Shown: positions 24,928-33,934, numbered from the stretch's first letter. The stretch: DNA of 64,000 nucleotides from Polaribacter butkevichii (GCF_038024105.1 NZ_CP150661.1:2499001-2563000), one strand, 5' to 3'. The notes: a model not told the origin generated them from the sequence alone. Made by a program: numbers and translations.

Positions 24928-25698
24928 ATGAAAATCAATCATAAATTAGCAGGTAAAAACGTACTTATAACTGCTGGAGCACAAGGAATTGGAGAATCTA
25001 TTACCAAACATTTTATAGATAGTGGAGCCAATGTAGCTATCCATTATTTTTCGAGTTCAGATACAGCCAATCAATTAGTAGCAGATGCAACTAGTAAAGG
25101 AGTAAAAGCAATTGCTATTGCTGGTGATTTAACAAAAGAAACCGATGCAATTACAATAGTAGAAAAAACGATAGCCGCGTTTGGAAGTTTAGACATCCTT
25201 ATTAACAACGCAGGCTCACTTGTTGCTCGTAAAATGCTAAACGAAATGGAAGCTGAATTTTGGCACAAGGTTATGGACATTAACATGACCTCTATGATGT
25301 TTGTTACAAAAGCAGCAGCGCCACATTTAGCAAAGAACAACACTAGTAGTATTGTTAATTTGGCATCACTTGCGGGGCGTAAAGGTGGTCATCCAGGATC
25401 ATTGGTCTACGCTACAAGTAAAGGAGCTATTTTAACATTTACAAGAGCATTATCTACAGAATTAGGTCCTCAGGGAACTAGAGTAAACGCTGTTGCCCCA
25501 GGTTTAATTTTAGGTACTTCGTTTCATAACACACACACAACAAAAGAATCTGCAGCTGCAACAACAGCAGGTATACCAATTCAAAGAGCAGGTAATGCAG
25601 CAGACGTAGCAAGAGCAGTTTTGTATTTAGCATCAGAATACGATGGTTTTATTACCGGAGCTACCCTAGATATTAATGGAGGTGTTTATAATATGTAA
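24928..25698 (+). CDS. SDR oxidoreductase of the lyase operon
   Basis: 256 residues, classical SDR: coenzyme motif ITAGAQGIG (about 13-21), NNAG near residue 91, catalytic Ser in NLASLAG and YATSK (YxxxK), C-terminus LYLASEYDGFITGATLDING. It begins LAGKNVLITAGAQGIG, similar to gluconate 5-dehydrogenase (IdnO) and related keto-acid reductases. In alginate pathways an SDR reduces DEH to KDG; in idonate pathways IdnO reduces 5-ketogluconate to gluconate. The gluconokinase fusion in the same operon favours a reaction leading to gluconate, but this is inference. Confidence 0.87.
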   Translation: MKINHKLAGKNVLITAGAQGIGESITKHFIDSGANVAIHYFSSSDTANQLVADATSKGVKAIAIAGDLTKETDAITIVEKTIAAFGSLDILINNAGSLVARKMLNEMEAEFWHKVMDINMTSMMFVTKAAAPHLAKNNTSSIVNLASLAGRKGGHPGSLVYATSKGAILTFTRALSTELGPQGTRVNAVAPGLILGTSFHNTHTTKESAAATTAGIPIQRAGNAADVARAVLYLASEYDGFITGATLDINGGVYNM

Positions 25699-25724
25699 TT
25701 CATAATTTTTTAAAATATAATTTT

Positions 25725-26159
25725 ATGCTAAAAACTCCGATTATACACCCAACAATTATGGAAACACTTGCGCGTTCTGGTCATTTTGCGCAAGTGGTTA
25801 TTGCAGACGGTAATTTACCTGTTGGCGCCATGACAGGTCCTAACTCTACAACGGTACATCTTAATTTTAAACCAGGATTGTTAGATGCACTTACCGTACT
25901 AGAAGGCATCTTAGAAGTTTGCCCTGTACAAGGAGCAATCGTTATGGAAAAACCTGCCGAAGCAAATGCAGAAATACATGATGCTTATAAAAAATTACTA
26001 GGAGATGTAACTTGGGATGAAATGGAACGTTGGGCTTTCTACGATAAAATTAGAGACCCAAACACCACTTTAATTATTCAAACAGGAGAACAGCGTAGAT
26101 TTGCTAATTTAATACTAACTGTTGGCGTTGTAAAAATGGCAGAAGAAAGTGGATTTTAG
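25725..26159 (+). CDS. RbsD/FucU-type sugar mutarotase
   Basis: 144 residues of the RbsD/FucU family, which interconverts anomeric or ring forms of monosaccharides. Family marks: HPTIMETLARSGHFAQVVIADGN split around the conserved His and Asp, and the C-terminal YDKIRDPNTTLIIQTGEQRR followed by FANLILTVGVV, which resembles FucU (fucose mutarotase) more than RbsD. It lies 26 bp after the SDR gene. In this operon it would prepare an aldose or uronate released by the lyases; the exact sugar is unknown. Confidence 0.88.
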   Translation: MLKTPIIHPTIMETLARSGHFAQVVIADGNLPVGAMTGPNSTTVHLNFKPGLLDALTVLEGILEVCPVQGAIVMEKPAEANAEIHDAYKKLLGDVTWDEMERWAFYDKIRDPNTTLIIQTGEQRRFANLILTVGVVKMAEESGF

Positions 26160-26199
26160 GAAATTGAACACCTTATTTTATTTATAAAAAACAAACAAA

Positions 26200-27264
26200 A
26201 TGAATATAAAACTCACAAAAGCATTCGTACAACCATTTTTTTTGATAGGCGTTGCTTTATTAGTTAGCAGTTGTTCTAACACACCCAAAAAACCGACTGT
26301 TAGAAAAGAAGCAACATCAATAACATATCCAAGTGATGTTATTCCGTTTATGGATCAATGGAATATTCTTTGTGGAGATGGAAAGAAAATTAAAAACTTA
26401 ACAAACAAAGAACATAAAGACTTTTTTTATGTTGCTAATGATGGAAAAACAGATTGGGTAGTTTATAAAACACCTAATTCTGGAATTACTTCTAGAACCT
26501 CTAGTAATACAAGAACAGAACTAGGACAAAATAAAAAATGGTTAACTGAAGTTGGAGGTAAGTTAACAGGTACCGGAAAAGTAATGCATGTTTCCACCTC
26601 TGGTGATGCAAGAGTTGCCGCTTCTTATTCGGTGGTTATTGGACAAATACATGGAAATGGCGGACATGAAAATGAACCTTTAAAAATATTTTATAAAAAA
26701 TTTCCGGGACACAAAAAAGGGTCTATTTTTTGGAATTATGAAATTAACACCAAAGGTGATAACGCTAAAAGGTGGGATTATTCTACAGCAGTTTGGGGAT
26801 ATGATATGTCTGTAGTTGGAGACACTGCTACTTCTTACCCAGAAGAACCAGAAAATGGTATTGCGTTAGGCGAAGAATTCAGTTATACAATAAACGTATT
26901 TAACGGCGTAATGTATCTTACTTTTAAAAGCGAAGGTCACAAAACTAAAAAGTTTACAAAGAGCTTAATCAAATCAGAATTTTCTAAAAAGTCAGATATT
27001 CCTCAACAAATTTTAACACTGTACGCAGCAATTGGTCGTGATGGTGTAGAACAAGAAAATGGATATGCAGGAGAACTACAAAACTTTAAGCAAGGTGCCT
27101 ACAACCAAACAAACGGTAAAGACCCAAAAGACAATATCGTTTGGCATACCGGCTCAGAAACCTATAATGGTGATATTGCAAAACAATATGCAAATGGATG
27201 CTATGCAGAAGTATGGTTTAAACAAGCAACCGTTGGCGCGGGTACAAAGCCAAGTGAAGAGTAG
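26200..27264 (+). CDS. PL7 alginate-lyase-family lipoprotein (copy 2)
   Basis: 354 residues. Lipoprotein signal ending VSSC with Cys25. PL7 marks: RTEL (105-108), QIH (149-151) and FKQGAYNQ near residue 300. Long identical blocks with copy 1 (for example GDARVAASYSVV and EPLKIFYKKFPGH) show that the two arose by duplication. Here RTEL is followed by Gly, again not the usual Arg. Last gene of the operon, followed within 40 bp by a terminator. Both lyases seem surface lipoproteins, so they may act successively on polymer and oligomers. Confidence 0.88.
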   Translation: MNIKLTKAFVQPFFLIGVALLVSSCSNTPKKPTVRKEATSITYPSDVIPFMDQWNILCGDGKKIKNLTNKEHKDFFYVANDGKTDWVVYKTPNSGITSRTSSNTRTELGQNKKWLTEVGGKLTGTGKVMHVSTSGDARVAASYSVVIGQIHGNGGHENEPLKIFYKKFPGHKKGSIFWNYEINTKGDNAKRWDYSTAVWGYDMSVVGDTATSYPEEPENGIALGEEFSYTINVFNGVMYLTFKSEGHKTKKFTKSLIKSEFSKKSDIPQQILTLYAAIGRDGVEQENGYAGELQNFKQGAYNQTNGKDPKDNIVWHTGSETYNGDIAKQYANGCYAEVWFKQATVGAGTKPSEE

Positions 27265-27300
27265 TTTTTAACGAGTATCAACTCGTATTTGATAAGAAGC

Positions 27301-27337
27301 AAAAAAGGTGAAAATTTAAAAATTTTCGCTTTTTTTT
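27301..27337 (+). terminator. Terminator of the lyase operon
   Basis: AAAAAAG and GAAAATTT on the left pair with AAATTTTC and CTTTTTT on the right, with a small bulge (gt opposite g). A long T-run follows. The stem core is the same as in the 46-bp palindrome at the other end of the operon. Confidence 0.8.
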
Positions 27338-27877
27338 TATGTATTTTTTTTGTTTAGGTTACTCAATTATTTAAAGCATTAAAACTCAGAAAGAATTAAA
27401 TGCTTTTTTTGGATTAAAAGAATCAAACGACATTTTTGTAAATGGATACTTATTAAATAAATAAGTATGCTATTATTAATGAATGTATAAGGGAAATTCA
27501 GTTAATAAAAGAGGGGAATCTGTTATTAAAGGATAAAGTATTAAACATAATAATCTGATGAAATATTTTTCAACACAGTTTATAAAAAATTGCTTGTTTA
27601 ACTAAATCTATGTTTGTTGCTCGTTTGCTAACTTCTAATTTTTCTTCAGAAAATCTTCTTACATAAACACACAACCTACCATATACATTAAAGTTAAACA
27701 AACCTTTCTCAAAAAAACACCCTTGACTTTCTCAAAAAAACAGCTAACTTCGTTTAACTTCTGATAAAATGAATTAAAACTCACCTTATCATTTTAGTTG
27801 TAAAACATTAAATAAGTCTACCCACTAATTAAGTATACACTTAAAATCTTAATTAACACCTATCACTATTTAATTTA

Positions 27878-27909
27878 TTTGTGTAATTCTTAAATAACGA
27901 ATACCTTTG
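27878..27909 (+). promoter_or_regulatory. Full Bacteroidota-type promoter of the Fic gene
   Basis: TTTG (27878-27881), a 20-base spacer and TACCTTTG (27902-27909) match the TTTG-N19-21-TAnnTTTG consensus closely. The start codon is 22 bases after the -7 box. Confidence 0.75.
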
Positions 27910-27931
27910 TTTAAGTTTAAACATAATTACA

Positions 27932-29056
27932 ATGAAAACATTCAAATCAGGAAATCGTATAAATCAAGGAACTTATAAAAGCTTCCAACCTAATAAGATA
28001 AATCAACAATGGGGAATTGAGGATATGGAAGTATTGAACCTTTTAAGTCAAGCCGATAGGCAACTAGGAAGACTTGATATGTATTCGGAATATATTCCAA
28101 ATATTGAATTATTTATTAGTATGCACGTCTTAAAAGAAGCAACTCAATCAAGTAAAATAGAAGGAACTAAAACGAATATTGAAGATGCTCTATTAGATAA
28201 AGAAGATGTAAATGATGAAAAAAGAGACGATTGGGAAGAAGTTCAGAATTATATAGAAGCTTTAAACTCTGCAATAAAAAACCTCGAAAAATTACCGTTT
28301 TCTTCACGATTAATTAGAGAAACTCACAAGATATTATTACAAGGTGTAAGAGGGAAACACAAACTTCCTGGAGAATTTAGGAGTAGTCAAAATTGGATAG
28401 GTGGCGCAAGCATTAATGATGCTACTTTTATCCCTCCTATTCACTCTAGCATCAATGAATATATGGGAGATTTAGAAAATTTTGCACATAATTCTGAATC
28501 ATTTTTTCCTGACTTACTTAAAATAGCATTAATCCATTATCAATTTGAAACAATCCATCCATTTTTAGATGGAAACGGAAGAGTTGGACGATTAATGATT
28601 ACTTTATATTTAGTAGAAAAAGGAATACTAAAAAAACCAATCCTATACCTTTCAGACTTTTTTGAAAGAAATAGAATTCTATATTATGATAACCTTACAA
28701 AGGTTAGAGAAAAAGATGACTTAAGTCAATGGTTTAAATTTTTCTTAGTTGGAGTTATAGAAACGACTAAAAGTGGTATAAATACATTTGATAGTATTTT
28801 AAAACTACAAAAAGAAGTTGAAATTAAACTTCAAACATTAGGAAGTAGGTCTCATAATGCTCAACTTATTTTGAATCATTTATTTCAAAAACCAATTATA
28901 GATGCTCAAAAAGTGAAGGAATTAACAAGCCTTTCTTCTCCATCTGTTTATAAACTAATAGATGAGCTAGAAAAGCTTGAAATATTAACAGAAATAACAG
29001 GAGCAAAAAGAGGGAAAATATATTCGTTTAGAGAATACACTAGACTTTTTAAATAA
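27932..29056 (+). CDS. Fic family protein, class II (self-inhibited)
   Basis: 374 residues. Core motif HPFLDGNGRVGR (209-220) matches HxFx(D/E)GNGRxxR with catalytic His209, so AMP transfer to a target hydroxyl is expected. The N-terminal inhibitory helix motif SSKIEG (73-78, Glu77) fits [S/T]xxxE[G/N] and precedes the core, which defines class II Fic proteins. The flap region GASINDATFIPP is intact. A C-terminal winged-helix segment (about 305-370, VKELTSLSSPSVYKLIDELE) suggests DNA binding or autoregulation. Single gene with its own promoter and terminator; target protein unknown. Confidence 0.93.
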   Translation: MKTFKSGNRINQGTYKSFQPNKINQQWGIEDMEVLNLLSQADRQLGRLDMYSEYIPNIELFISMHVLKEATQSSKIEGTKTNIEDALLDKEDVNDEKRDDWEEVQNYIEALNSAIKNLEKLPFSSRLIRETHKILLQGVRGKHKLPGEFRSSQNWIGGASINDATFIPPIHSSINEYMGDLENFAHNSESFFPDLLKIALIHYQFETIHPFLDGNGRVGRLMITLYLVEKGILKKPILYLSDFFERNRILYYDNLTKVREKDDLSQWFKFFLVGVIETTKSGINTFDSILKLQKEVEIKLQTLGSRSHNAQLILNHLFQKPIIDAQKVKELTSLSSPSVYKLIDELEKLEILTEITGAKRGKIYSFREYTRLFK

Positions 29057-29182
29057 GACTTTTACAACACCATGTATAAAAAATTACTGCTTTTTGCTTT
29101 ATTCCTTGTTCCATTTTTTTCCTATTTATTTTATTAATTAATCGGAAATTATACGCTTATTTATTCGTAAATTTCCATACAC

Positions 29183-29201
29183 AAACTCGTTAAACGAACC
29201 T
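29183..29201. repeat. Second copy of the 19-nt element
   Basis: Matches 8722-8740 in 18 of 19 positions, in the same orientation. It directly precedes the terminator shared by the Fic and thiL genes. Confidence 0.5.
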
Positions 29202-29204
29202 TCC

Positions 29205-29243
29205 AAAAAAAAGGCGAAAATTTAAAATTTTCGCCTTTTTTTT
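29205..29243. terminator. Bidirectional terminator between fic and thiL
   Basis: A 19-bp perfect stem with core GGCGAAAATTT/AAATTTTCGCC and A8/T8 outer ends lies between two convergent genes. Only one base separates the arms. It is the third member of the GAAAATTT/AAATTTTC terminator group in this window. Confidence 0.88.
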
Positions 29244-29263
29244 ATACATTATTTTCACTGAAA

Positions 29264-30313
29264 CTACTCATTTTTTAAAGCATTCCAACCTTGTGCTTTC
29301 AATTCAATTTCTTGTGCTGCTCTTGTTACCAAATTTAACCCTTGGTTTTCTGCAGTAATATGACCAATAATAGAAAAATTAGGATTTCCTTTTATTTTAT
29401 CAAAATCTGCAATAGGCACTGTAAATAACAGTTCGTAATCTTCACCTCCGCTTAAAGCAACCATGGTAGAATCTAATTCAAACTCTTCACAAGCAGAAAT
29501 TACTTGCGGATCTAAAGGCAATTTATCTTCATACACCTTACAACCTACTTTACTTTGCGTACAAATATGAAAAAGTTCTGACGAAAGTCCATCAGAAATA
29601 TCAATCATAGAAGTTGGTTTTACCTCCAATTCTTTTAATAAGCCAGCAATATCTCTACGTGCTTCTGGCTTTAATTGACGTTCAATTAAATAAGTATAGC
29701 TATCTAAATCTGGCTGATTATTAGGGTCTACTTTAAAAACTTGTTTCTCTCTTTCTAAAACCTGTAAACCTAAATAAGCCGCACCTAAATCTCCAGAAAC
29801 CACAATTAAGTCTGTTTCTTTTGCGCCATCTCTATACACAACATCGGCTTTTTCTGCCTTACCAATTGCGGTAACAGAAATTAAGATTCCTTTGGTAGAC
29901 GAAGTAGTGTCTCCACCAATTAAATCTACTTTATAGGTTTCACAAGCCAACTGAATACCCGCATACAATTCTTCTATTGCTTCTAACGGAAACCTGTTAG
30001 AAACCGCAATAGAAACGGTAACTTGTTCTGCAACTCCATTCATTGCATACACATCAGATAAGTTTACCATAACCGCTTTGTAACCTAAATGTTTTAGCGG
30101 CATATAACTTAAATCGAAATGTACACCTTCTATCAACAAATCTGTGGTTACTAGAGTTTGTTTATCCGAAGCATCTAAAACAGCAGCATCATCTCCAACA
30201 GCTTTTACTGTTGATGTATTTTGTACCTTAAAATATTTTGTAATATGATTGATTAAACCAAACTCACCTAGTTCGGCTAACGATGTCTTTTGTGTATTTT
30301 TATCTTCTAACAT
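29264..30313 (-). CDS. thiL: Thiamine-monophosphate kinase
   Basis: 349 residues, normal length. It phosphorylates thiamine monophosphate to the active cofactor thiamine diphosphate using ATP. Family signatures: GEFGLINHITKYF at the start, AVGDDAAVLD, TTDLLIEGVHFDL (metal-binding Asp residues), LIGGDTTSS, MIDISDGLSSELFHIC and ALSGGEDYELLFTV. Cytoplasmic. It is alone on its strand, as is usual for thiL in flavobacteria. Confidence 0.96.
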   Translation of the reverse strand: MLEDKNTQKTSLAELGEFGLINHITKYFKVQNTSTVKAVGDDAAVLDASDKQTLVTTDLLIEGVHFDLSYMPLKHLGYKAVMVNLSDVYAMNGVAEQVTVSIAVSNRFPLEAIEELYAGIQLACETYKVDLIGGDTTSSTKGILISVTAIGKAEKADVVYRDGAKETDLIVVSGDLGAAYLGLQVLEREKQVFKVDPNNQPDLDSYTYLIERQLKPEARRDIAGLLKELEVKPTSMIDISDGLSSELFHICTQSKVGCKVYEDKLPLDPQVISACEEFELDSTMVALSGGEDYELLFTVPIADFDKIKGNPNFSIIGHITAENQGLNLVTRAAQEIELKAQGWNALKNE

Positions 30314-30463
30314 TTTGCAAAGATAGGTACATTCTAAAAAAGGACAGAACTACTTTAATACCTAATATGAATCTTTTTTATATTTTAAATAGTATTTTTG
30401 ATTTACAGTCTACAACAATAATAAAATCATAAGAAACGTTTCATAGATTCTAAAAGTAATTAA

Positions 30464-31660
30464 ATGTTTAAAAATATATTTTTCTTAGTGCTAATATCCC
30501 TTATTTATAGTTGTACAAAAAAGGATGTTTTTGATAGAGAAAACCAAGTTATTATTAATCCTATTGCCAAATGCGAGAATGGTTTAGCCGGAGAATACCC
30601 TTGTAATGACTACGATTTATTAACGCATTTTTCTTTAGAAGATATTGGCGGAACAGACACTACAATTTCTACTTGTTGGGGTTGGTCTGATACAGAAACC
30701 AAAAAAGAATTTGCTTTAGTTGGCACCAATAAAGGGGTTACGTTTATAGAAATCACAAACCCTGCAGATGCTAAAATTTTGGGTACACTTAAAACAACAG
30801 GTACTCGTATTTTAGATATAAAAAGATATCAATCTTTTGCATTTATTGTTAATAATGATGCCACTAATAATTTACAGATTTTTAACCTAGAACAACTAAG
30901 AAATGTTGGTACTACGCCAACAGATTTTATAAGCCATAAAGAAGGTGTTTATAATGATAACCCGCAAAGTATTGCTATTAATGAAGAAAGCAACTTTATT
31001 TATTTTTTAGGCTCTAAGAATAACAAAGGCGGACCAATATTTTACAACATATCTGTAGTTCCTGAACCTAAATTTAAAGGAAGTTACCAAGAAAACTCTT
31101 ACGATAATCCTGCAAAAGTGGTCACCTACAACGGACCTGATGCAGCTTATATAGGTCAAGAAATTTTAATAGGAAGTAATGAAGATGAACTTGTTATTTT
31201 AAATGTAACTGATAAAGAAAACCCTGTTAAAATAGCGACTATAAGCTACGTAAATAGTAGCAAAACAACCAAAGCATCTTTTACTGAAGATTATAAATAT
31301 GTTATTATTGGTGATGAAAGCGATGCACAAAACAAAACTGTAATTTTAGATGTATCTGATCTAGATAATCCTGTGCATCATTTAGATTTTGAAGGAACTA
31401 CAACTGCAATTGACCACGCAGGTTTTGTAAAAAACGACAAATATTACCAAGCAAATACAACTGCTGGCTTACGAGTTTTAGATCTTTCTGATATAGAAAA
31501 TAAAATAGTAACAGAAAGTGGTTTTTTTGATACTTATCCAGAAAATGATACGCAAGAAACCAAAGGAGCTTTGAATGTTTTTCCTAATTTATCAAGTGGA
31601 AACATCTTAATTACAGATACAGAAAAAGGTTTTTTTGTAGTAAGAAAAAGTAAATCGTAA
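30464..31660 (+). CDS. Choice-of-anchor B family lipoprotein
   Basis: 398 residues; lipoprotein signal MFKNIFFLVLISLIYSC (Cys17). The region around residues 35-100 (NGLAGEYPCNDYDLLTHFSL, STCWGWSD) is the typical start of choice-of-anchor B proteins, followed by LVIVD-like beta-propeller repeats (VTFIEITNPADAKILGTL, LVILNVTDKENPVKIATI, TVILDVSDLDNPVHHLDF, LRVLDLSDIENKIV). No enzymatic role is known; such proteins are surface or periplasmic. It is followed by the secreted peptidase 62 bp downstream, possibly co-transcribed. Confidence 0.87.
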   Translation: MFKNIFFLVLISLIYSCTKKDVFDRENQVIINPIAKCENGLAGEYPCNDYDLLTHFSLEDIGGTDTTISTCWGWSDTETKKEFALVGTNKGVTFIEITNPADAKILGTLKTTGTRILDIKRYQSFAFIVNNDATNNLQIFNLEQLRNVGTTPTDFISHKEGVYNDNPQSIAINEESNFIYFLGSKNNKGGPIFYNISVVPEPKFKGSYQENSYDNPAKVVTYNGPDAAYIGQEILIGSNEDELVILNVTDKENPVKIATISYVNSSKTTKASFTEDYKYVIIGDESDAQNKTVILDVSDLDNPVHHLDFEGTTTAIDHAGFVKNDKYYQANTTAGLRVLDLSDIENKIVTESGFFDTYPENDTQETKGALNVFPNLSSGNILITDTEKGFFVVRKSKS

Positions 31661-31722
31661 CCATAAGCTTATTAATTTTCTAAAAAAAAAGAAGTACTTT
31701 TAGTATTCAAATACTTTTAGAT

Positions 31723-33642
31723 ATGATTCGTTTTATTGTAGTCTGTTTTTTTATTTTTAGTTGTACCTTAACCTCAACTGCACAAGAATTACAAGAAATT
31801 GCAGAAGCGGAAGCTAAATCTGCGGCAACAAAAATTCAGTTTAAAGCAAACCCAAACACCTCAAATTATAATATTACTTATCATAAATTAGAGTTTACTG
31901 TAGATCCTGCAATAGCAGATATTGCAGGAAAAGTAACCACAAATTTTACTGCTTTAGAAAACCTAACTACAGTTACTTTTGATTTAGATGATCACATGAC
32001 GGTAACTTCGGTTACTCAAAACAACAATTCAGTTTCCTTTACTCAAAATTCAAATGACGAATTAGTAATTACACTTCTAAACACTATAAGTAAAGGAGAC
32101 TCTGCATCTGTTTTAATAGCGTATCATGGAACCCCAATAAGTAAAGGTTTTGATTCTTTTGAAGCTTCAACCCATGGAGAAAACGCTACACCAATTCTTT
32201 GGACACTCTCTGAGCCTTATGGCGCTTTAGATTGGTGGCCTTGTAAACAAGATTTAAATGATAAAATAGACACTATTGACGTGTACATTACAGCACCAGA
32301 ACAATATGTTTCCGTTTCCAACGGATTAGAGCAAGGCACAACAACTAGCTTAGGACTTAAAACAACACACTTTAAACATCAATACCCAATTCCGGCTTAT
32401 TTAATTGCCATTGCAGTTACAAATTATACTACGTATTCGCATCAAGTTTCTCATAAAGACAACAACTTTCCGATTGTGAATTATGTGTACCCAGAAAACA
32501 TAGCGTATGCACAAAGTAATACAGGTATTACAGTGGATATTATGAAAAATTTTATCGATTTGTTTGGCGATTATCCTTACAAAAACGAAAAATACGGACA
32601 CGCTCAGTTTGGTTGGGGCGGAGGAATGGAACACACAACAGTTTCTTTTATGGGAAATTTTGGTAGAGGTTTAATTGCCCACGAACTAGCGCACCAATGG
32701 TTTGGTGATAAAGTCACTTGCGGTAGTTGGAAAGATATTTGGTTAAATGAAGGTTTTGCAACCTACTTATCTGGTTTAACAATAGAACATTTAGATGGAG
32801 ATGCTTCTTTTAAAAACTGGAGAAATACTACTATAAATACGGTAACCAAATCTACAAGCGGAGCCGTTTACCTTTCTGATATAGACACCACAAGTGTTAG
32901 CAGAATTTTTGATAGTAGATTAACCTATAATAAAGGTGCCATGGTTTTGCACATGCTTCGTAAAAAACTAGGAGATACTAACTTTTTTAAAGGTGTAAAA
33001 AACTACATAACCGATCCTAATTTGGCATACGGTTACGCTAAAACTCCAGATTTAATAGCACATCTAGAAACTGCAAGTAGTTTAGATTTAAACGAGTTTT
33101 TTAACGATTGGGTGTACAATCAAGGATATCCAACTTACAACATAAATTGGCATCAACCAACAACAAACACCATAAGCATACAGTTAAACCAAGCGCAGAG
33201 TCATCCTTCTGTTTCTTTCTTTGAAGCCAATGTTCCAATACGCTTAAATGGAACAAACGGAGAAGTTTTAGATTTGGTTTTAAACAACTTAACTAACGGA
33301 GAAATATTTGTAGAAAATGTAAATTTTACTGTAAGTTCTATCGATTTTGACCCAGATTATCACTTAATTTCTAGAAACAGTACTATAACCTTAGGTTTAG
33401 AAAACAATAATTTTACATCAGAAAATATCTCTTTGTTTCCGAACCCAGTAAGTGATTTTTTAACAATTGAAACATCAGAAAATAATACGTTTAAAAATGC
33501 ACTTCTTTTTAATGCTTTTGGTAAAGAAATACTAAAATCTAGTAACAAACAGATAAACCTTAGTGAGCTAAGTGCTGGTGTTTATTTTATTGAAATTTTT
33601 ACAGATGTTGGAAACTTATATAGAAAGATTATTAAAGAGTAA
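31723..33642 (+). CDS. Secreted M1 family metallopeptidase with T9SS sorting domain
   Basis: 639 residues. Signal peptide of about 20 residues ending STAQ. The M1 aminopeptidase core shows GGGMEH (299-304, exopeptidase motif), zinc ligands His320 and His324 in HELAH with catalytic Glu321, and Glu343 in NEGFATYLS. After residue 560 a T9SS type A sorting domain follows (ISLFPNPVSDFLTI, LSAGVYFIEIFTD, KIIKE). The enzyme should trim N-terminal residues from peptides outside the cell after export by the type IX system. The long C-terminal helical domain of larger M1 enzymes is missing. Confidence 0.93.
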   Translation: MIRFIVVCFFIFSCTLTSTAQELQEIAEAEAKSAATKIQFKANPNTSNYNITYHKLEFTVDPAIADIAGKVTTNFTALENLTTVTFDLDDHMTVTSVTQNNNSVSFTQNSNDELVITLLNTISKGDSASVLIAYHGTPISKGFDSFEASTHGENATPILWTLSEPYGALDWWPCKQDLNDKIDTIDVYITAPEQYVSVSNGLEQGTTTSLGLKTTHFKHQYPIPAYLIAIAVTNYTTYSHQVSHKDNNFPIVNYVYPENIAYAQSNTGITVDIMKNFIDLFGDYPYKNEKYGHAQFGWGGGMEHTTVSFMGNFGRGLIAHELAHQWFGDKVTCGSWKDIWLNEGFATYLSGLTIEHLDGDASFKNWRNTTINTVTKSTSGAVYLSDIDTTSVSRIFDSRLTYNKGAMVLHMLRKKLGDTNFFKGVKNYITDPNLAYGYAKTPDLIAHLETASSLDLNEFFNDWVYNQGYPTYNINWHQPTTNTISIQLNQAQSHPSVSFFEANVPIRLNGTNGEVLDLVLNNLTNGEIFVENVNFTVSSIDFDPDYHLISRNSTITLGLENNNFTSENISLFPNPVSDFLTIETSENNTFKNALLFNAFGKEILKSSNKQINLSELSAGVYFIEIFTDVGNLYRKIIKE

Positions 33643-33670
33643 TTTTTTTAATTGAAATGTTCTAGACACA

Positions 33671-33705
33671 AAATTTCTGAAAAAGAAATTTCACTCGAAC
33701 TGACA
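33671..33705. repeat. Partial copy of the TCACTCGA hairpin repeat
   Basis: AAATTTC/GAAATTT form a short hairpin followed by TCACTCGAACTGACA. The same order (hairpin, then TTCACTCGATGTGACA) is found at 38943-38978, so this looks like one member of a dispersed family. Confidence 0.55.
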
Positions 33706-33782
33706 ATAAGTATTATTCAAAAGACTTCTTAAGCGGAAATGACAAAACTGGGTGTAATAAAAACATACAATAACACGTTCAA

Positions 33783-33878
33783 TTTGTCATTTCGAAGTAT
33801 TGAGAAATCTCATAACAGTGATAACACAACACCTTCCAAACTTTATGTGATTTCTCCCAAAAAGGTCGAAATGACAAA
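33783..33878. repeat. 96-bp palindromic intergenic element
   Basis: Outer arms TTTGTCATTTCGA (33783-33795) and TCGAAATGACAAA (33866-33878) are exact inverted repeats. Inner arms GAGAAATCTCATAA and TTATGTGATTTCTC pair with one mismatch. The whole unit would fold as one long hairpin. It resembles the small palindromic elements common between flavobacterial genes and could be a MITE- or REP-like sequence. Confidence 0.75.
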
Positions 33879-33934
33879 ACTGGATGGAAACAAAACTGAA
33901 CGCAGAAAAAACTAAACGAAAAAAAACACAAAGC

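Larger units (their letters stand above)
27265..27931. other. Gene-free stretch after the lyase operon
   Basis: It holds the operon terminator at its left end and the promoter of the Fic gene at its right end. Between them, CTTTCTCAAAAAAACA occurs twice (27704-27719 and 27727-27742). An AAAGCATT...AATGCTTT hairpin with a T-run lies near 27376-27411. No coding frame is convincing. Confidence 0.7.

Noticed and set aside
33783..33878. Insertion sequence or attachment site
   Set aside because: No transposase or integrase frame and no target-site duplication that I could verify; kept as a palindromic repeat only.
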